Shown one piece after another: positions 23,723 through 35,724 of a DNA stretch of 64,000 nt. Below the pieces are notes generated by a model that did no database searches, was not told the origin of the DNA, and saw only the letters and a program-made list of their open reading frames with translations. The stretch lies in contig NC_067195.1 of the NCBI RefSeq assembly GCF_000699445.3, positions 53,672,465 through 53,736,464 on the forward strand, read 5' to 3'. The stretch is from Schistosoma haematobium. Lineage: Eukaryota > Platyhelminthes > Trematoda > Strigeidida > Schistosomatidae. Within the stretch, counting starts at the first letter, position 1. Every line of letters begins with the position of its first letter. The position numbers and the translations under genes are program-made.

Positions 23723-25649
23723 CACGAACCACTTTGAACCGTTAGGTTAACCTTCAGAATCTAAAGATAGTCCATTTAAAAAGTGTAGGTAAGTCTCTAT
23801 CTCTTGAAAATAAGTCACACTATGGGAATTCTTCAGACATCTTGCGACAACAACAAAAATTTAACTAAATGGACTCCTGTGACCAGTTGGTATGAGGTCC
23901 ATCAGTCGACTGAACTGAGTTTACGTTGTATACTTTTACTGTAGATGAGTGTTAGTGAAAGTGAGCCGATGTAGTTAGAGACCGTGTGATGTTAGTATGA
24001 ACTAATGGTCATTTTGTATTTGAGTCCGCCCTGGCTTTTGATTTCGAATACAAGACGTTCATACAAAGTACAGAAACCAAGATATCAAAACCGTTTTTGA
24101 AAATATTTGTTTATTAAGGTAATGACAATTTATACCTTTCATATATTCCTGTTTAGCCACTGGACAAAACAAACCAGTTCATCTAAAGTGTAAAAGAAGT
24201 TGAGTGTGATATTTTACAATGTTGCAGTGGTACATTTTTGACATGAATATCAAATTCAATAGGAAATCATATATTTTTATGATTGTCCCAATCATATAAA
24301 AGAATTTCGAAGCAGAAGACGCTTAAAATTCAGTGCACGTAGGACGGAAGTGGTGTGCTTACGCATCAGCGAGCTTAGTAAAATTATCCAGATAAAATGG
24401 TATGATGACTCACTAGTTTATAATGACGTCATTTTTACAGCCGAACATCCATGGAACGGGTGAACAATAAAAAGCCTACACATAAACGAACCTTGTTTTC
24501 TCATATCAGCAAACTGAGTCTCAATGCCTGTTAAAGTGGCGAATAATAGACCCCCATTCTAATTCATCCAGAAATTCAAACAACAATCATTAGCTCTCAT
24601 GCGATGATATTTTTATGCGTGGGGGTCCTTATTCCGTGAAATTTGGGTTGCTGACTTTATGAATAACCGTTTCACTCAATGTTGCATACATTTTGTGATT
24701 TGTATCACTTAGATCTCACCTGATATCTTTCCTAAAATATTCAATCAACACATTTTACGCAGAGACGACGAAATCGGAAATAATATCCATTTTTGATGTA
24801 AGTAAATACATTATGAGTGTAATGAGGCAGCTTGCGACGAAATATAATCTGTAATTGATTTAAAGACCATATCACGTGTATATAGATGCATTCTTGTGGA
24901 CCACGACAACTGAATCGATAAACCATATTTGTTTTTAAAGCATAATTTGACTCAGTAAATAAAAACAGCTAAGACAATCTCGAACAGGGAAAAACGGCAA
25001 CGTAAATAACACACCTTACAGTTACTAGATGATAAACAAAGGATAAAAGTGTAACATAGTTTGTGACAAACCTGAAGGATTATAATTGATGAATGAACAA
25101 GACATAGTCGTACAAGGTCAAAGAGATTCAGTGTGGTGGTGTGTGCGTAATATTGCCATCGGCGGGTTAATTTTTTGATCAAGCTCCGTAGACTGGGATA
25201 AGCAAAAAGGGAAACCAATGCATCCGACCACTTACAATCATTAGGCTGAGTGGTTACTCACATTAAATTTATTCTGTTTGATCTCACCATGGTTTGTCCA
25301 GCGATACAGGTTGCTGCTATACTAAGTATACCTGGATCAAGACATTCAAATACCTTCACTTGAAAGTTATTGCGCTTACGATATGGGTTTCACGCGGTTA
25401 AACGGACAAAATATTGCTTAATATCCTCTTACAACTCTTTTTGTTTACACAGTATCGACCTCCGATCAATGAACGTACAATTTATGAACTTACTAGTCAA
25501 ATGTAATACAAACTATACATTTTATTATTATTATTATTTACAAACATTTTGTGGGTACATAAGTTTTGTGAAGAAACCATTTAGGGTTTCTTCAAAAAAT
25601 GCAATAATACACAATTTTCAATAATGTCAGCATTATACTTGCCATTTAA
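23723..25649. other. Upstream flank of NFS1, unassigned
   Basis: Promoter for NFS1 is expected close to 23723. No core promoter element, exon or known repeat is recognised in this stretch. Confidence 0.4.
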
Positions 25650-26544
25650 AAAAATTTAGAGCAATAATGGTAGAATATTAATAATAATGAATCGGGTCTG
25701 TGCAAGTGAGAAGAATATTGAATTGAGTTTAAAGAAGGAAATGAAGAAAATAAGGGAATAGAAATAAAGGAGACGTGAAATACGCAAACAGTCTAATAGG
25801 CGTGTTTACGAACACAGAACAAGAATAAACGACTATGTGTGTATCGTTAAATTAGTAACAAAAAATAATTAAGAAAAAATAACTTATAATTGCAGTAAGA
25901 TATGACGCTAGAATAAATGTTTGTGCAGTTATAGTTTAGAGTGATGCTATGAAAGTTACAATTAAATGAAAAGGATAATAAAATATCAATATGTATGAGA
26001 CATATATGCATAGTGAAGATAAAACGGGTCTGAGAAGTTAATTTAAGTGTAACACAAGTTATTGTCTTAATTACAAACTTCGTAATCTTAAGAATAATAC
26101 TTATTTAGATGGAAAGAAGAGAGAAAAGAAGTGAACACTTAGTGAAAAGTTTTGATCCATGATAAGAACAATAATTGTGTAATGAATACCAACCTCACAA
26201 GGAAACCAGCAATTGAAAAAATAAAATAAAAATCCGTTAAAGCACTCGGATGAATACATTTAGATTTATGTAATAGTATACAGAGTGAAACCGGATATTA
26301 GTATAAATATTTGTGCAATAATAATTAAGATTGATGCTATGAAAGTCAAAATTGATTTCAAAGGACAGTCTGGAGTTAAATATGTTTAGAAGGATAAGAA
26401 GATACAAAAAGAATGTCTAATGTGTCGGGGAACTAATAATGATATTAATAACGGAAATAATGATAAACACGAACATAAGCAGATTTCATATATTAAGATA
26501 AATAGAAATAAAATAGACGTGGAAAGATTTAAAGGTTTTATTTT
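25650..26544. repeat. AT-rich flank with an internal direct repeat
   Basis: 25900-25965 and 26288-26352 share the order TTTGTGCA, a TTA-rich spacer and GATGCTATGAAAGT. It adjoins the 3' end of the CR1-like copy and may be its 3' UTR, duplicated. Confidence 0.35.
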
Positions 26545-28282
26545 GCTTTTCAAGCAATTAAATAGATGACGGACCTTGTTTGTATAGATCGTTATTGAAT
26601 ACATTGATATTCAATAGGTGACATAATCCACTTTCGGAAAGAAAATCGTCAAGGAGACTCCTGAACCGGGTTGTAGTTTCACTGCAACGGAGGTTCACTG
26701 GCAGTCTGTTCCACATGGTTGAGTAGCGAATAAGGAAAAAATTCTGACGTAAGTTTGTGTGGGTTCTTGGAATCGCTAGAATATTCTCCTTATTGCGTAG
26801 ATTGTGGGATGATATCATAAGGTATGAAGGGGTGGATACTGAAGAGTAGGAAATACCGTTAATAAGCCGGTAGATAAAGACAAGATTTAATTTGATACGT
26901 CTGATCCAAAGAGGTTCTAAGTTGAGTTGTTGACATCTTTGGTGATAGTCTTTGTTATCAGAGTACCCCAGAACAGCTTTGGTGAACTTTCGTTGAACAC
27001 CTTCAATTTTAGTCAGGTCAGTATGTCTGCAATTACTGTAAACTAAAATACCATATTCAAGAATGGGTAAGATACATTTTCTGTATAGTAACAATCTCGA
27101 TTCGATATTATTAAAGTTTATCATTATCAATCCGATGAGCTTTCTAGCTTTGGACACTTGATATATAATGTGTTCAGAAAAGTTCAGACTGTTGCTATAT
27201 CTTAAACCCAAGTCACGAACAGTGTTGAGAGGTTTGAGTGTATGTGTGTGTACAGTCAGATTTAAGTTAAGACAGCGACCAATGTAAATAAATCCACTTT
27301 TGTCAACATTAAGTGGCATATTCCACGAAACAGTCCATTCGTATAACTTGTTTATTTCCTCTTGGATTACCGCTGAAATATAGCTTTCTTTCGTGGGAGA
27401 AGAGAATGAACAAACTACTTTCAGGTCATCAGCAAAAAGGAAAGGCCTGCCATACTGAAAATGGGAACACATCATTGATAAAAAGGAGAAAGAGTAGTGG
27501 GCCAACCACACTTCCTTGTATAACCCCACTGGTTACATTCACAGGTTTAGAGTAGCAAGATCCAAAGCGAACGATTTGGCTACGTTCTGCTAAAAAAGAT
27601 TTGAGCCAAGATAAAAGGGGATTCTGTATGCCAAATGAAGAGAGTTTTAAAAGAAGTTTGTGTGAGACACTGTCGAAAGCCTTACTAAAATTGAAGTAAA
27701 GAATTATCACTGACTGACCAATATCTCTTGTCTGGGTAATTTGATCAAAAAACTCCAGGTGCGATGTGAAACATGAGCGCTTAGTCATAAACCCGTGTTG
27801 GGATGGGCTGATCAGACTAGCCGAAAGTAAAAATGATAGTAGCTGTTTGTGGATGTTTTTCCATGGTTCTTGAGAGCACGGATGTCAAATTAATTGGCCT
27901 ATAGTTAACAATATCACTACGTGATCCTGTTTTGAATCTAGGGGTGATAAGAGATGTTTTCCATACAGATGGATAGGTCCCATATTCCATAGATAGATTG
28001 AAACGTTTCAAACAAAATAGTGGAAATTCTCTACTTCCATATTTCACAAATGATGAAGGTATCCCGTCAGGTTCACCATCATAAGACTTTTTCAGGGCAG
28101 CTATGGCCTGCTTGATGTTGGAGGGTGTAAAATCAATTTTCGACAGATGTCTGGATGTCAGCATTGGAAATGTAATGATGGAGTTTTCGGTTCCAGTTTT
28201 GTAGCACTGCGAGAAGTGCTTGCTGAATTGTTCGCATATAGTATTCGTGTTACAGTTTTGAAAGCTCAATCACTGGCAGGAA
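26545..28282 (-). mobile_element. CR1/jockey-like LINE, 5'-truncated, frameshifted
   Basis: Reverse transcriptase of a non-LTR element in three frames: 28269-27817 (IKQAIAALKKSYDGEPDGIP, VNYRPINLTSV), 27788-27429 (KAFDSVSHKLL, SGVIQGSVVGPLLFLLFIND) and 27529-26558 (FADDLKVV, then QRKFTKAVLGYSDNKDYHQR and later C-terminal blocks). Motif A reads YFNFSKAFD, where the usual catalytic Asp is Asn; motif C FADD is kept. Frameshifts occur near 27800 and 27450. The endonuclease and ORF1 are absent. Inactive. Confidence 0.85.
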
Positions 28283-28840
28283 ATGCATAAATTTCAAACC
28301 ATGAAGTAAAATCCTTAAATTAGTAGTTAAATATGGTCCTGTAAGCAACTGGATGAGTAAACGATTTTGTATGTTATACTATATTTACATGACAATGCTC
28401 TCCATGGGTGTGATATATACCAACTTGTTTTGTTTCTTTGCTCTAGATAGAAATCAAAAACCGATACTGACATTAGGGAAGTGATATTTTTTTCCGTTTG
28501 ACTGGGATAGTACCTCCGGTGACCTGAAAAGGTAAGGCTATGGGGTAGGTTGCATTTTTATCAAACCAAAAGTGCAAAACTTCTTAATGTTGTACTCACC
28601 TAACAAAATAATGAGTTCTTCACAGATTTGTTTTCACAGATGACTTGCCTTATGAATGGACTCACGTAAAAATCTTTGAAGGAGTGATTGCGATCCCATT
28701 CTTTCAGATTTTGGAAGGATACTCTGGTTGAGTGAGCATGTGGTGGCATTGGGATCTAACCTAGGTATCAAACCACCTCTAATCGATTGACTTACTTCAT
28801 ACCTAAAAAATCGACACTTTAAGGTTAGGGTTAATTTCAC
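28283..28840. other. Unassigned spacer between two CR1-like copies
   Basis: No recognised gene. Contains short frames only. Confidence 0.4.
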
Positions 28841-29915
28841 TTTATCTCAGGCTATGGAATGTCCTAGTGGGGTCCCCCAGGGCTCAGTACTGGGGCCTCT
28901 TCTCTTCTTGATCTACATAAATGATCTTCCTCGACAGGTAACGTCAGACTTACTACTTTTTGCCGACGACGTGAAACTTTGGAGAGAGATACGCAACCAA
29001 GACGATATACAGGCACTTCAGGAGGATCTGACTCGACTTCAGAGTTGGGCAGACGATAACGGACTTACCTTTAACACTTCAAAGTGTAAAGTAGTCCATC
29101 TGCGACATGTCGCAAACTACAGTTACAACTTGGGAAACTCCTCTCTAGCAGTATCCCAAATAGAAAAAGATTTAGGAGTCCTGATGCCCCATGATTTGAA
29201 GTCTTACGCTAACTGTGACAAAAATGCCTTCCGAGCAAACCTTGCACTGGTAACGTTGAAGCGCATTTTTGGACAGTTCGACGAAAGAACTTTCCATACA
29301 ATCTTCAATAGTTTCATCCGTCCCCATTTTGAGTACGGAAACATAGTACTCCCCCCTCACTCCAAAAGGACAAGGTCACTTTAGAGCGTATCCAACGGCG
29401 AGCCACGAAATCAGTTCGAGGACTCAAATCTAAACCTTACGAAGAACGCTTCCATTCACTAGACCTTTACCCATTAGAGTATAGGCGTCTTAGAGGTGAT
29501 TTATTAATGGCGTATAGTATTCTTAACACTTCTGGACATCCTCCTAAACACCTACTTAAGCTTAGTTCGAATAATAACCTAAGGGGTAACACCCAGAAAC
29601 TGGAAACACAACGTAGCAAGACGGAATGTAGACACAACTTCCACTCCTTAAGAGTTGTCAAATGCTGGAATTCGCTGCCGGCCGAGCTAGTTCAAGCGAC
29701 TTCTCAGGAGTCCTTCAAGAGGCAACTTGACCTACTCTTAAGAACCAAGAACAGCATCACACTATGATTTACTAATTTCTTTTCCTCTTTTATTGTTAAC
29801 ATACCTAGGTTCCTGCCTGGAGGATTTGGTGATCCCCTGCTACTAGACACGGAAGCCTGTTAAGCGAAAGCTTCTTCTATTCCATCCACAACCATTTGAA
29901 CCATTTGAACCACAC
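28841..29915 (+). mobile_element. CR1-like LINE, 3' part of ORF2
   Basis: Begins inside the RT domain at CPSGVPQGSVLGPLLF (motif B), then LLLFADDVKLW (motif C) and the thumb, IEKDLGVLM and [10 protein letters not shown]. One frameshift near 29375, then the frame continues from [15 protein letters not shown] to [14 protein letters not shown] and a stop at 29765-29767. After about 120 nt the tail is ACCATTTGAACCATTTGAACC (29893-29913), a short tandem like the 3' microsatellites of CR1 elements. It is fairly young by its single frameshift. 5'-truncated before motif A. Confidence 0.85.
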
Positions 29916-29919
29916 AATC

Positions 29920-31545
29920 TCCAAAGCTGAACGCGAGATAACTGGGAAAATATATATTCAGCATTTGACACAGAGAGAAGACCAAACTTGTTGAAGGCGG
30001 GAATAATTAATTAATTCAATCAAATGGCATAGCTCATCCTGGCAGACGTGGTCATTCTGTATAACATGTCTTTATTCACTTTGAATATATTATTCTATGT
30101 TCAGCCCAAATGTGTTCTTCAGAAGCATCATATTTGCTATTTGTCACGATACGATGAGTCAGTGTAGACTATGATGTGACTTCCACGTAAGATCTTATAG
30201 GATAATTAGTCACATCATGACAAATCTACAATATTATGATTAAGTCTATTATTAGAAAAATAGTAACAACGAACTTGTGCCATAATTCTACAAGGACAAC
30301 TCTGTTGACCAGGACAGATAACTGAATCTTCTTGAGAATATTCTTGTTTGGTCAGTCATGCGTTATGTCTTCATCCGCCATACACCAAACCTTTAGGCTG
30401 TCATCCTGGCTAAGGTTTAGTGCTCACAAACTCACCAACAATAGGCTTATTGCCTGCAAAAAACAGTATCGACTGCATGACAGCATGGAAACTAGGGGTT
30501 TTGTCCATACAAACTAGAATTTCATTCTTTAATCAGTGTTATTCAGTTGTTCGAAGTCCGCATGCACCATAGCTGGAATGGAATATCAGAAGAAATGGTA
30601 AACGAAATTACCAATGTTTTTGTTGTCGCAACTGATTTTTGTGACTCTCAAGCACTTCTAGCAAGTGCAACGGGTTGGAGCTTTCAGGTGACATTGATAA
30701 ATCTGTACGCCAAGTGATTGTTTGTCATATCTCCTCAGTCAGTGCGTGGTTGAATTAGCGAGCTTATATTCTCATTATTTGACAGTAAGTCTGCCAATCA
30801 TAACAGTTTCTATTTGTCACTGAGCTTCTGTCAGTTTCCAATTTCCGTTTAACTCCAGCTGAAATTATGGGGTTGGTTTCTAACATCTTCCAGTTCACTA
30901 TCTGGTTTTGAGTTTCTTATTTGATCTCATACTAATTGAAAATTGGTTCGAGTTTAACTTCAGAAATTTTTGCTACGAGCGAGTATTCCTTATTTTATGG
31001 TTCTGTTTGTGGAGAAATATCGACATTTGTCTGTTAGCTGACTGAGTAATCATTCAATAGATACTTCCGTTTTGTCTGATTAACTGCTTGATGATAATGA
31101 AGCAGATGTTGAGCTAGATACGATTGAAATTTGGGACTAGTCACTTTTTAAATTGAATCTGTGGAATACAACGACAGACAGAATAAATTTGATCTGATGG
31201 ATTTTATAGAGATTTTGGCTCTTGAACCACACGATCCTTGAAGCAGAACACTCATTCAACACTTAACACTTGGAGGTCAGGAGCGGTGAGCGTGAAACAT
31301 TTAGTTAGTATGGCATGGCTAGGTGATGGAGAAGCAGTCACTCTATGGAACTTATCTCTTTTCATACCAAACATATCATTCCATCCCTTCGAAAGTGTTA
31401 AACGTTATACTGCTGCTTATCACGTAGGATGAGTCGGTATGGGCAATTATGTGACTTCCATGTTAGATCTTACAGATTAGGTAATCAAATCACAACAAAT
31501 CTGTGATTTTGGGATCAGGTATATTATTTTAGTGCCAAAGACTAA
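29920..31545. repeat. Pair of degenerate direct repeats (about 330 bp each)
   Basis: The stretch about 29920-30255 is repeated at about 31215-31545: TTGAACCACAC, a block ending CGATGAGTC/GGATGAGTC, ATGTGACTTCCA.GT.AGATCTTA and ACAAATCT in the same order, about 1.3 kb apart. The family is unknown; they could be old LTRs or a duplicated LINE flank. The sequence between them has no recognised content. Confidence 0.4.
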
Positions 31546-32466
31546 ATGTAAATGAAACCAACCCAGACCATATATCAACAAGCTCTCTGTTTTTTGGATG
31601 CTTGTTGTGCTAGTATAAAAACTTTGCGGCTAACAGATAAGTGTCAATAGCTGAACATGATAGGTGTAATTAAGAAAGTGGACAAACCTCTTCCTACAGG
31701 CACATAAGATGGATAAGTATCAATGGAAACGTGAAAAATGTAGGGACTGGAGCAAGAACTTTCGCTGCTTAAGAGCTGATTTAATCAGATGCGACTTGGT
31801 CTTTGAGGTTTGCCGACATGATACATAACATAACAGGTCTTAGTCATTCTGTAATTTACAAAAAAGTGGCTGTTGAGCAGGTTGCTAAGGTGGAAAATAA
31901 ATATACTGAATTTGTTGTGTAGTGAGAGTTATTATTTGTATGGTTGTGGTAAACTAGTCAGTTCACATGTATAACGAAGGTCAGGGTGAGTCAGAAAGAA
32001 ATCACCATGTTTGAAATTTTCCCAAACTGGACATGTGGGTAAAAATTGCAAGCTACATATGATGAAAACTCACCGATAATTGAAGGCTCAAAATGAAAAC
32101 TCTGAGGAAAATTGAATTAGCTGTTTGAGGGTTACAATTAATCTCAGTACAATGTCAAAAATCTAAAGTTTTCTTGGTAGTCACTCCATACAGGAATTAC
32201 GGCCATCTGTCGTACAGTATATAAATAAATGACCCCCAAATAATCCATCGTTTATTTGTGATGGCCAGTAAAATGATCTACGGACTAACAACGTAAGCTC
32301 TTCAGCGCAGCTGTGCTATGGATTGATTTCGCCTAGGATAAGACGTTTAACATAACGCCCTACAATTCGGGTCAGTGGATTAAATCTTTCATTTCATCAC
32401 AGTTTCTTTCAAGAATTACGCGCAAATAAACGAGCGCATTCCTGTATTTTAAAATGAAATTCTCTC
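31546..32466. other. Unassigned sequence
   Basis: No gene or known repeat recognised. Confidence 0.4.
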
Positions 32467-34235
32467 ATGACACTTAATTACTCCTGTTACTCCCAATGGA
32501 GCATAGACCGCCGACCAACATTCTCCAACCCACTCTGTCCTGGGCCTTCTTTTCTAGTTCCATCCAATCCTTGTTCATTTTTCTCATGTATATCTCCATT
32601 TTCCAGCGTAATGTATTCTTTGGTCTTCCTCTTTTCCTTTGACCCTCAGGATTTGCCTTGTGACGCAGTTGGGTGCTTTCCTCAATTTGTGTCCTATCCA
32701 CTTCCAGCGTTTCTTCCTGATTTCTTCGTCCGCTGGAATCTGGTTTGTTCTCTCCCACAGTAGGTTGTTGCTGATAGTGTCTGGCCAACGGATCCGAAGT
32801 ATTTTGCGTAGACAACTGTTAATAAACACCTTTATCTTCTGGATGATGACTTTCGTAGTTCTCCAGGTTTCTGCCCCATACAGTAGAACTGTCTTGACAT
32901 TTGTATTGAAAATTCTGACCTTGGTGTTGGTTGACAGTTGTTTTGAGTTCCAGATGTCCTTCAGTTGTAAATATACTGCTCCTGCTTTGTCGATCCGCGC
33001 CTTCACATCTGCATCAGATCCACCGTGTTCATCAATGATGCTGCCTAAATATGTAAAGGTTTTTACATCTTCCAAATCTTCTCTGTCCAGTGTGGTTTCA
33101 TTGGTGTGTGTTGTGTTGTATCGGAGAATCTTGCTTTTCCCTTTGTGTATATTGAGACCTACCGCTGCTTAGGCTGCTGCCACACTGGGATAGAAGGGCC
33201 AGATCGTCTGCGAAGTCTAGATCGTCCAGCTGCATCCTAGATGTCCACTGTATCCCGTGTTTCCCTTCAGTTGTTGACGTCTTTATGATTCAGTCGATCA
33301 CCAGGAGAAAGAGAAAGGGTGAGAGTAAGCAACCTTGCCTGACACCGGTCTTTACTTAGAACGAATCTGTGACTTGTCCTTCATGCACGATTTTTAAGTT
33401 TACTCCATAATATGAACTCTGCATGATATTGACTATCTTTTGAGGCACCCCGTAGTGTCGAAGAAGCTTCCGTAGTGTTGTTCTGTCCACGCTATCAAAT
33501 GCTTTCTCATAGTCAATGAAGTTGATGTAGAGTGATGTATTCCATCTAATTGATTGTTCCACAATTATCCGTAGAGTTGCGATTTGGTCTGTACACGATC
33601 TATCCTTACGGAATCCTGCCTGTTGGTCTCGAAGTTGGGCGTCTATGGAGTCCTTTTTTCCAGTTTGTTGGTACTTGTTCCTCATCCCAAATCTTATTGA
33701 AGAGAATGTGGAGTATCCTTGCACTTGCCGCTACGTCTGCTTTTAGTGCCTCTGCCAGGATGTTGTCCGGTCCTGCTGCTTTGCCACTCTTGACTTGTCT
33801 GATGGCCATGCTAATTTCTTCAATTGTTGGTGGGCCAACATTGATTGGGAGGTCCGTGGGTGCTGCTTCGATGTTGGGTAGGTTCAGTGGAGCTGGTCGA
33901 TTCAAGAGTTCTTTGAAGTGTTCTACCCACCTGTTTTGTTGTTCTTCAATGTTGGTGATTGCCTTACCTTCCTTGCTTTTCACTGGTCGTTCTGGTTTGC
34001 GGCGATTTCCAGAGAGTTTCTTTGTCGTGTCATACAGTAGTCTCATGTTTCCTTCTCTTGCACCTTTTTTCGCTGTCATTGCTAAACCTTCCACATATTT
34101 ACTTTTGTCAGTTCTGATGCTTCTCTTCGCTTGCTTGTGTATTCAGCTTGTGCCTTGGCTTTTTCTGCTCTTGTTCGGCTGGTATTGATCACTGCTTTCT
34201 TGTTCCTCCTTTCTTGAATCATATCCAGTGTATTA
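32467..34235 (-). mobile_element. RTE-like LINE, 5'-truncated, internally deleted
   Basis: Minus-strand frames cover the linker (34094-33606: RQVKSGKAAGPDN, DEEQVPTNWKK), RT (33724-33356: [40 protein letters not shown]) and C-terminus (33075-32474: [43 protein letters not shown]). TNWKK is joined almost directly to DSIDAQLRDQ, so a piece of the RT N-terminus is missing. Frames shift several times, and the endonuclease is absent. Plus-strand frames here are shadows. Confidence 0.87.
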
Positions 34236-34252
34236 ACTCTCGCGACACTACT

Positions 34253-34366
34253 ATGTAAAAATTACAAATTGCTGCATAAGCTTTTCGGGTGATTTCATCA
34301 TCGAAATTTACACGTTGTTCGGAAATTTCAGTATTGATTATTTCCCGGAGAGTAGCTCTGATCATA
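34253..34366 (-). CDS. Candidate first exon, CENP-S/MHF1-like (tentative)
   Basis: A 38-residue reading frame from ATG at 34366: MIRATLREIINTEISEQRVN, then FDDEITRKAYAAICNFYI, followed by a possible donor GTAGTG. The pattern (short helix, FDDE- then I.. AI- helix) resembles the start of the histone-fold protein CENP-S/MHF1, a small centromere and Fanconi-pathway partner of CENP-X. Base composition is less AT-rich than its surroundings. It sits divergently about 850 bp from the sphingomyelinase start, as expected for a shared promoter. An RTE-like LINE copy begins within about 20 bp of the proposed donor, and I found no second exon. The frame is also open upstream to about 34461. Alternatively it is an unrelated small gene or chance. 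Confidence 0.28.
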
Positions 34367-35109
34367 TTACCGGGTAAAACACTGAAGTTATTTCGAATGC
34401 AGCCGCTGCGACTACTCCAATTGTAATCGTTACATTTAATGCCTGCTTTATTATTGAGCAAACCACTTGAAAAAACGGCAGTAAGCCGCTCTTAATCCAG
34501 CACTTTCACGGGAAAACAATAAGCGCTTAGGTGCTCAGTGGTCTTCGTGATCTAAAAAACCGAAGTTAGTAAAATTGTACATCAACACATATTTTTCTGC
34601 TTTTCCAGCGTTTAACGAGTCAATATAAATTTTTAAGCGACATTCGTCGGTCCAAAGATCTTCATAATCATGAAGATGGTCACTGGGAATCAAGTGACTA
34701 GACTCACTACACTGAACTGTGCAGAAGACTTATGATGCTCCACGAAGACCAATGAAATTTGCAACAGATCATCATAAACCCGAGGCCATTCTACGTACTA
34801 GTGATTTAAAATGTTCTAAAAGCATGCCACGTTAAAATCCTGTCATATTGGTTATATTCGTATTATCAAACTTTATATGATTGGTAAGGCAACACTTCAG
34901 TAACGGAGCGATCTTCGAATAATTTTCGCTGCTTTGTAAGTGATTTCCTACTTAGCAGGGTGGTCCTATCATATGAGCATTTAGATAATCATTGTTTTGA
35001 AAAGTTTGAAAGCCGATTCATCTTATCTTTTTGCATGGGTATTGTATGCTGTCTTGTTATATCTTTTAAATGCAATAATACGATATTGTATAGTAGAATC
35101 CTCTTTATT
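34367..35109. promoter_or_regulatory. Intergenic region upstream of SMPD2-like gene
   Basis: About 740 bp without recognisable repeats between the candidate minus-strand exon and the sphingomyelinase 5' UTR. It is repeat-free compared with the rest of the window and is the natural place for a bidirectional promoter. No clear TATA or other core element was found. Confidence 0.3.
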
Positions 35110-35212
35110 TAGGCAGCACATTTTTCTTATACATTTTCTGCAGACTAAACGTCGAGATTTATCTCCGAGCCGTAAAGCTTCACTGGCACCCCCTGATATT
35201 ATAATTTACAAC
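35110..35212 (+). promoter_or_regulatory. Possible 5' UTR with splice or spliced-leader acceptor
   Basis: A pyrimidine-rich run ending in TTTTCTGCAG at 35134-35143 precedes about 70 nt of less AT-rich sequence and the ATG. It could accept a UTR intron or the schistosome spliced leader. No donor was identified, so this is only a candidate. Confidence 0.3.
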
Positions 35213-35724
35213 ATGGTCGAAGAAAAGTTCAAGGTTTTAACATTTAATTGCTGGTTTGTGAAGATTTCTGTAGTTGATCTTTTAGGGCCGTGTTTTTCCC
35301 GTCTCCGACTGTGAGAAAAGAAGACCGTGTTAATGCGATTGCCGCGAAGTTATCAGTTGGGGATTTCGACGTGATTTTACTTCAGGAGGTAGGTAGGTGT
35401 ACTCGTTGAACTAGCTTTTGGCAGATTTGGCTGGAATCAGATTACAGAAAGCTCCGAAACATTCTGGACGAGAAGTATCCATACTCTAATTACTTTTATT
35501 GGTATGTATTCGATGGAGTCATCTAATTGTTTCCTAGCAACCTTATAGGAACTGGTATGTGCATATTTTCAAAATGGACTATAGAATGTGTGTTCACACA
35601 TCCCTTTACTACTAACGGATATCCTCATCTTATTCACCAAGCTGATTACTATTGTGGCAAAGGTATTGGGTTAGCCCGGATCACAAGCAAAGAAGGATTT
35701 AGGATTAACTTTTATGTAACCCAC
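35213..35724 (+). CDS. SMPD2: SMPD2-like exons 1-4: N-terminal catalytic half
   Basis: Four exons in 512 bp. Exon 1 (35213-35253) encodes [13 protein letters not shown]; reading straight through its 32-nt intron gives a stop shortly after, so the intron is needed. Exon 2 (35286-35388) has [10 protein letters not shown] with the metal-binding Glu; exon 3 (35425-35501) has [19 protein letters not shown]; exon 4 (35538-35724) has [33 protein letters not shown] and FYVTH before GTAAGA. The ATG at 35213 is the first in its frame; the same frame is open upstream but without an ATG. Confidence 0.94.

Noticed and set aside
33550..34188. 212-codon plus-strand frame
   Set aside because: It is a shadow of the minus-strand RTE-like LINE, whose frame carries recognisable motifs.
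34997..35314. Open frame through sphingomyelinase exon 1 with a hydrophobic upstream part
   Set aside because: It has no ATG before 35213, and its downstream end reads through the 32-nt intron into a premature stop. The hydrophobic stretch is an effect of T-rich DNA.
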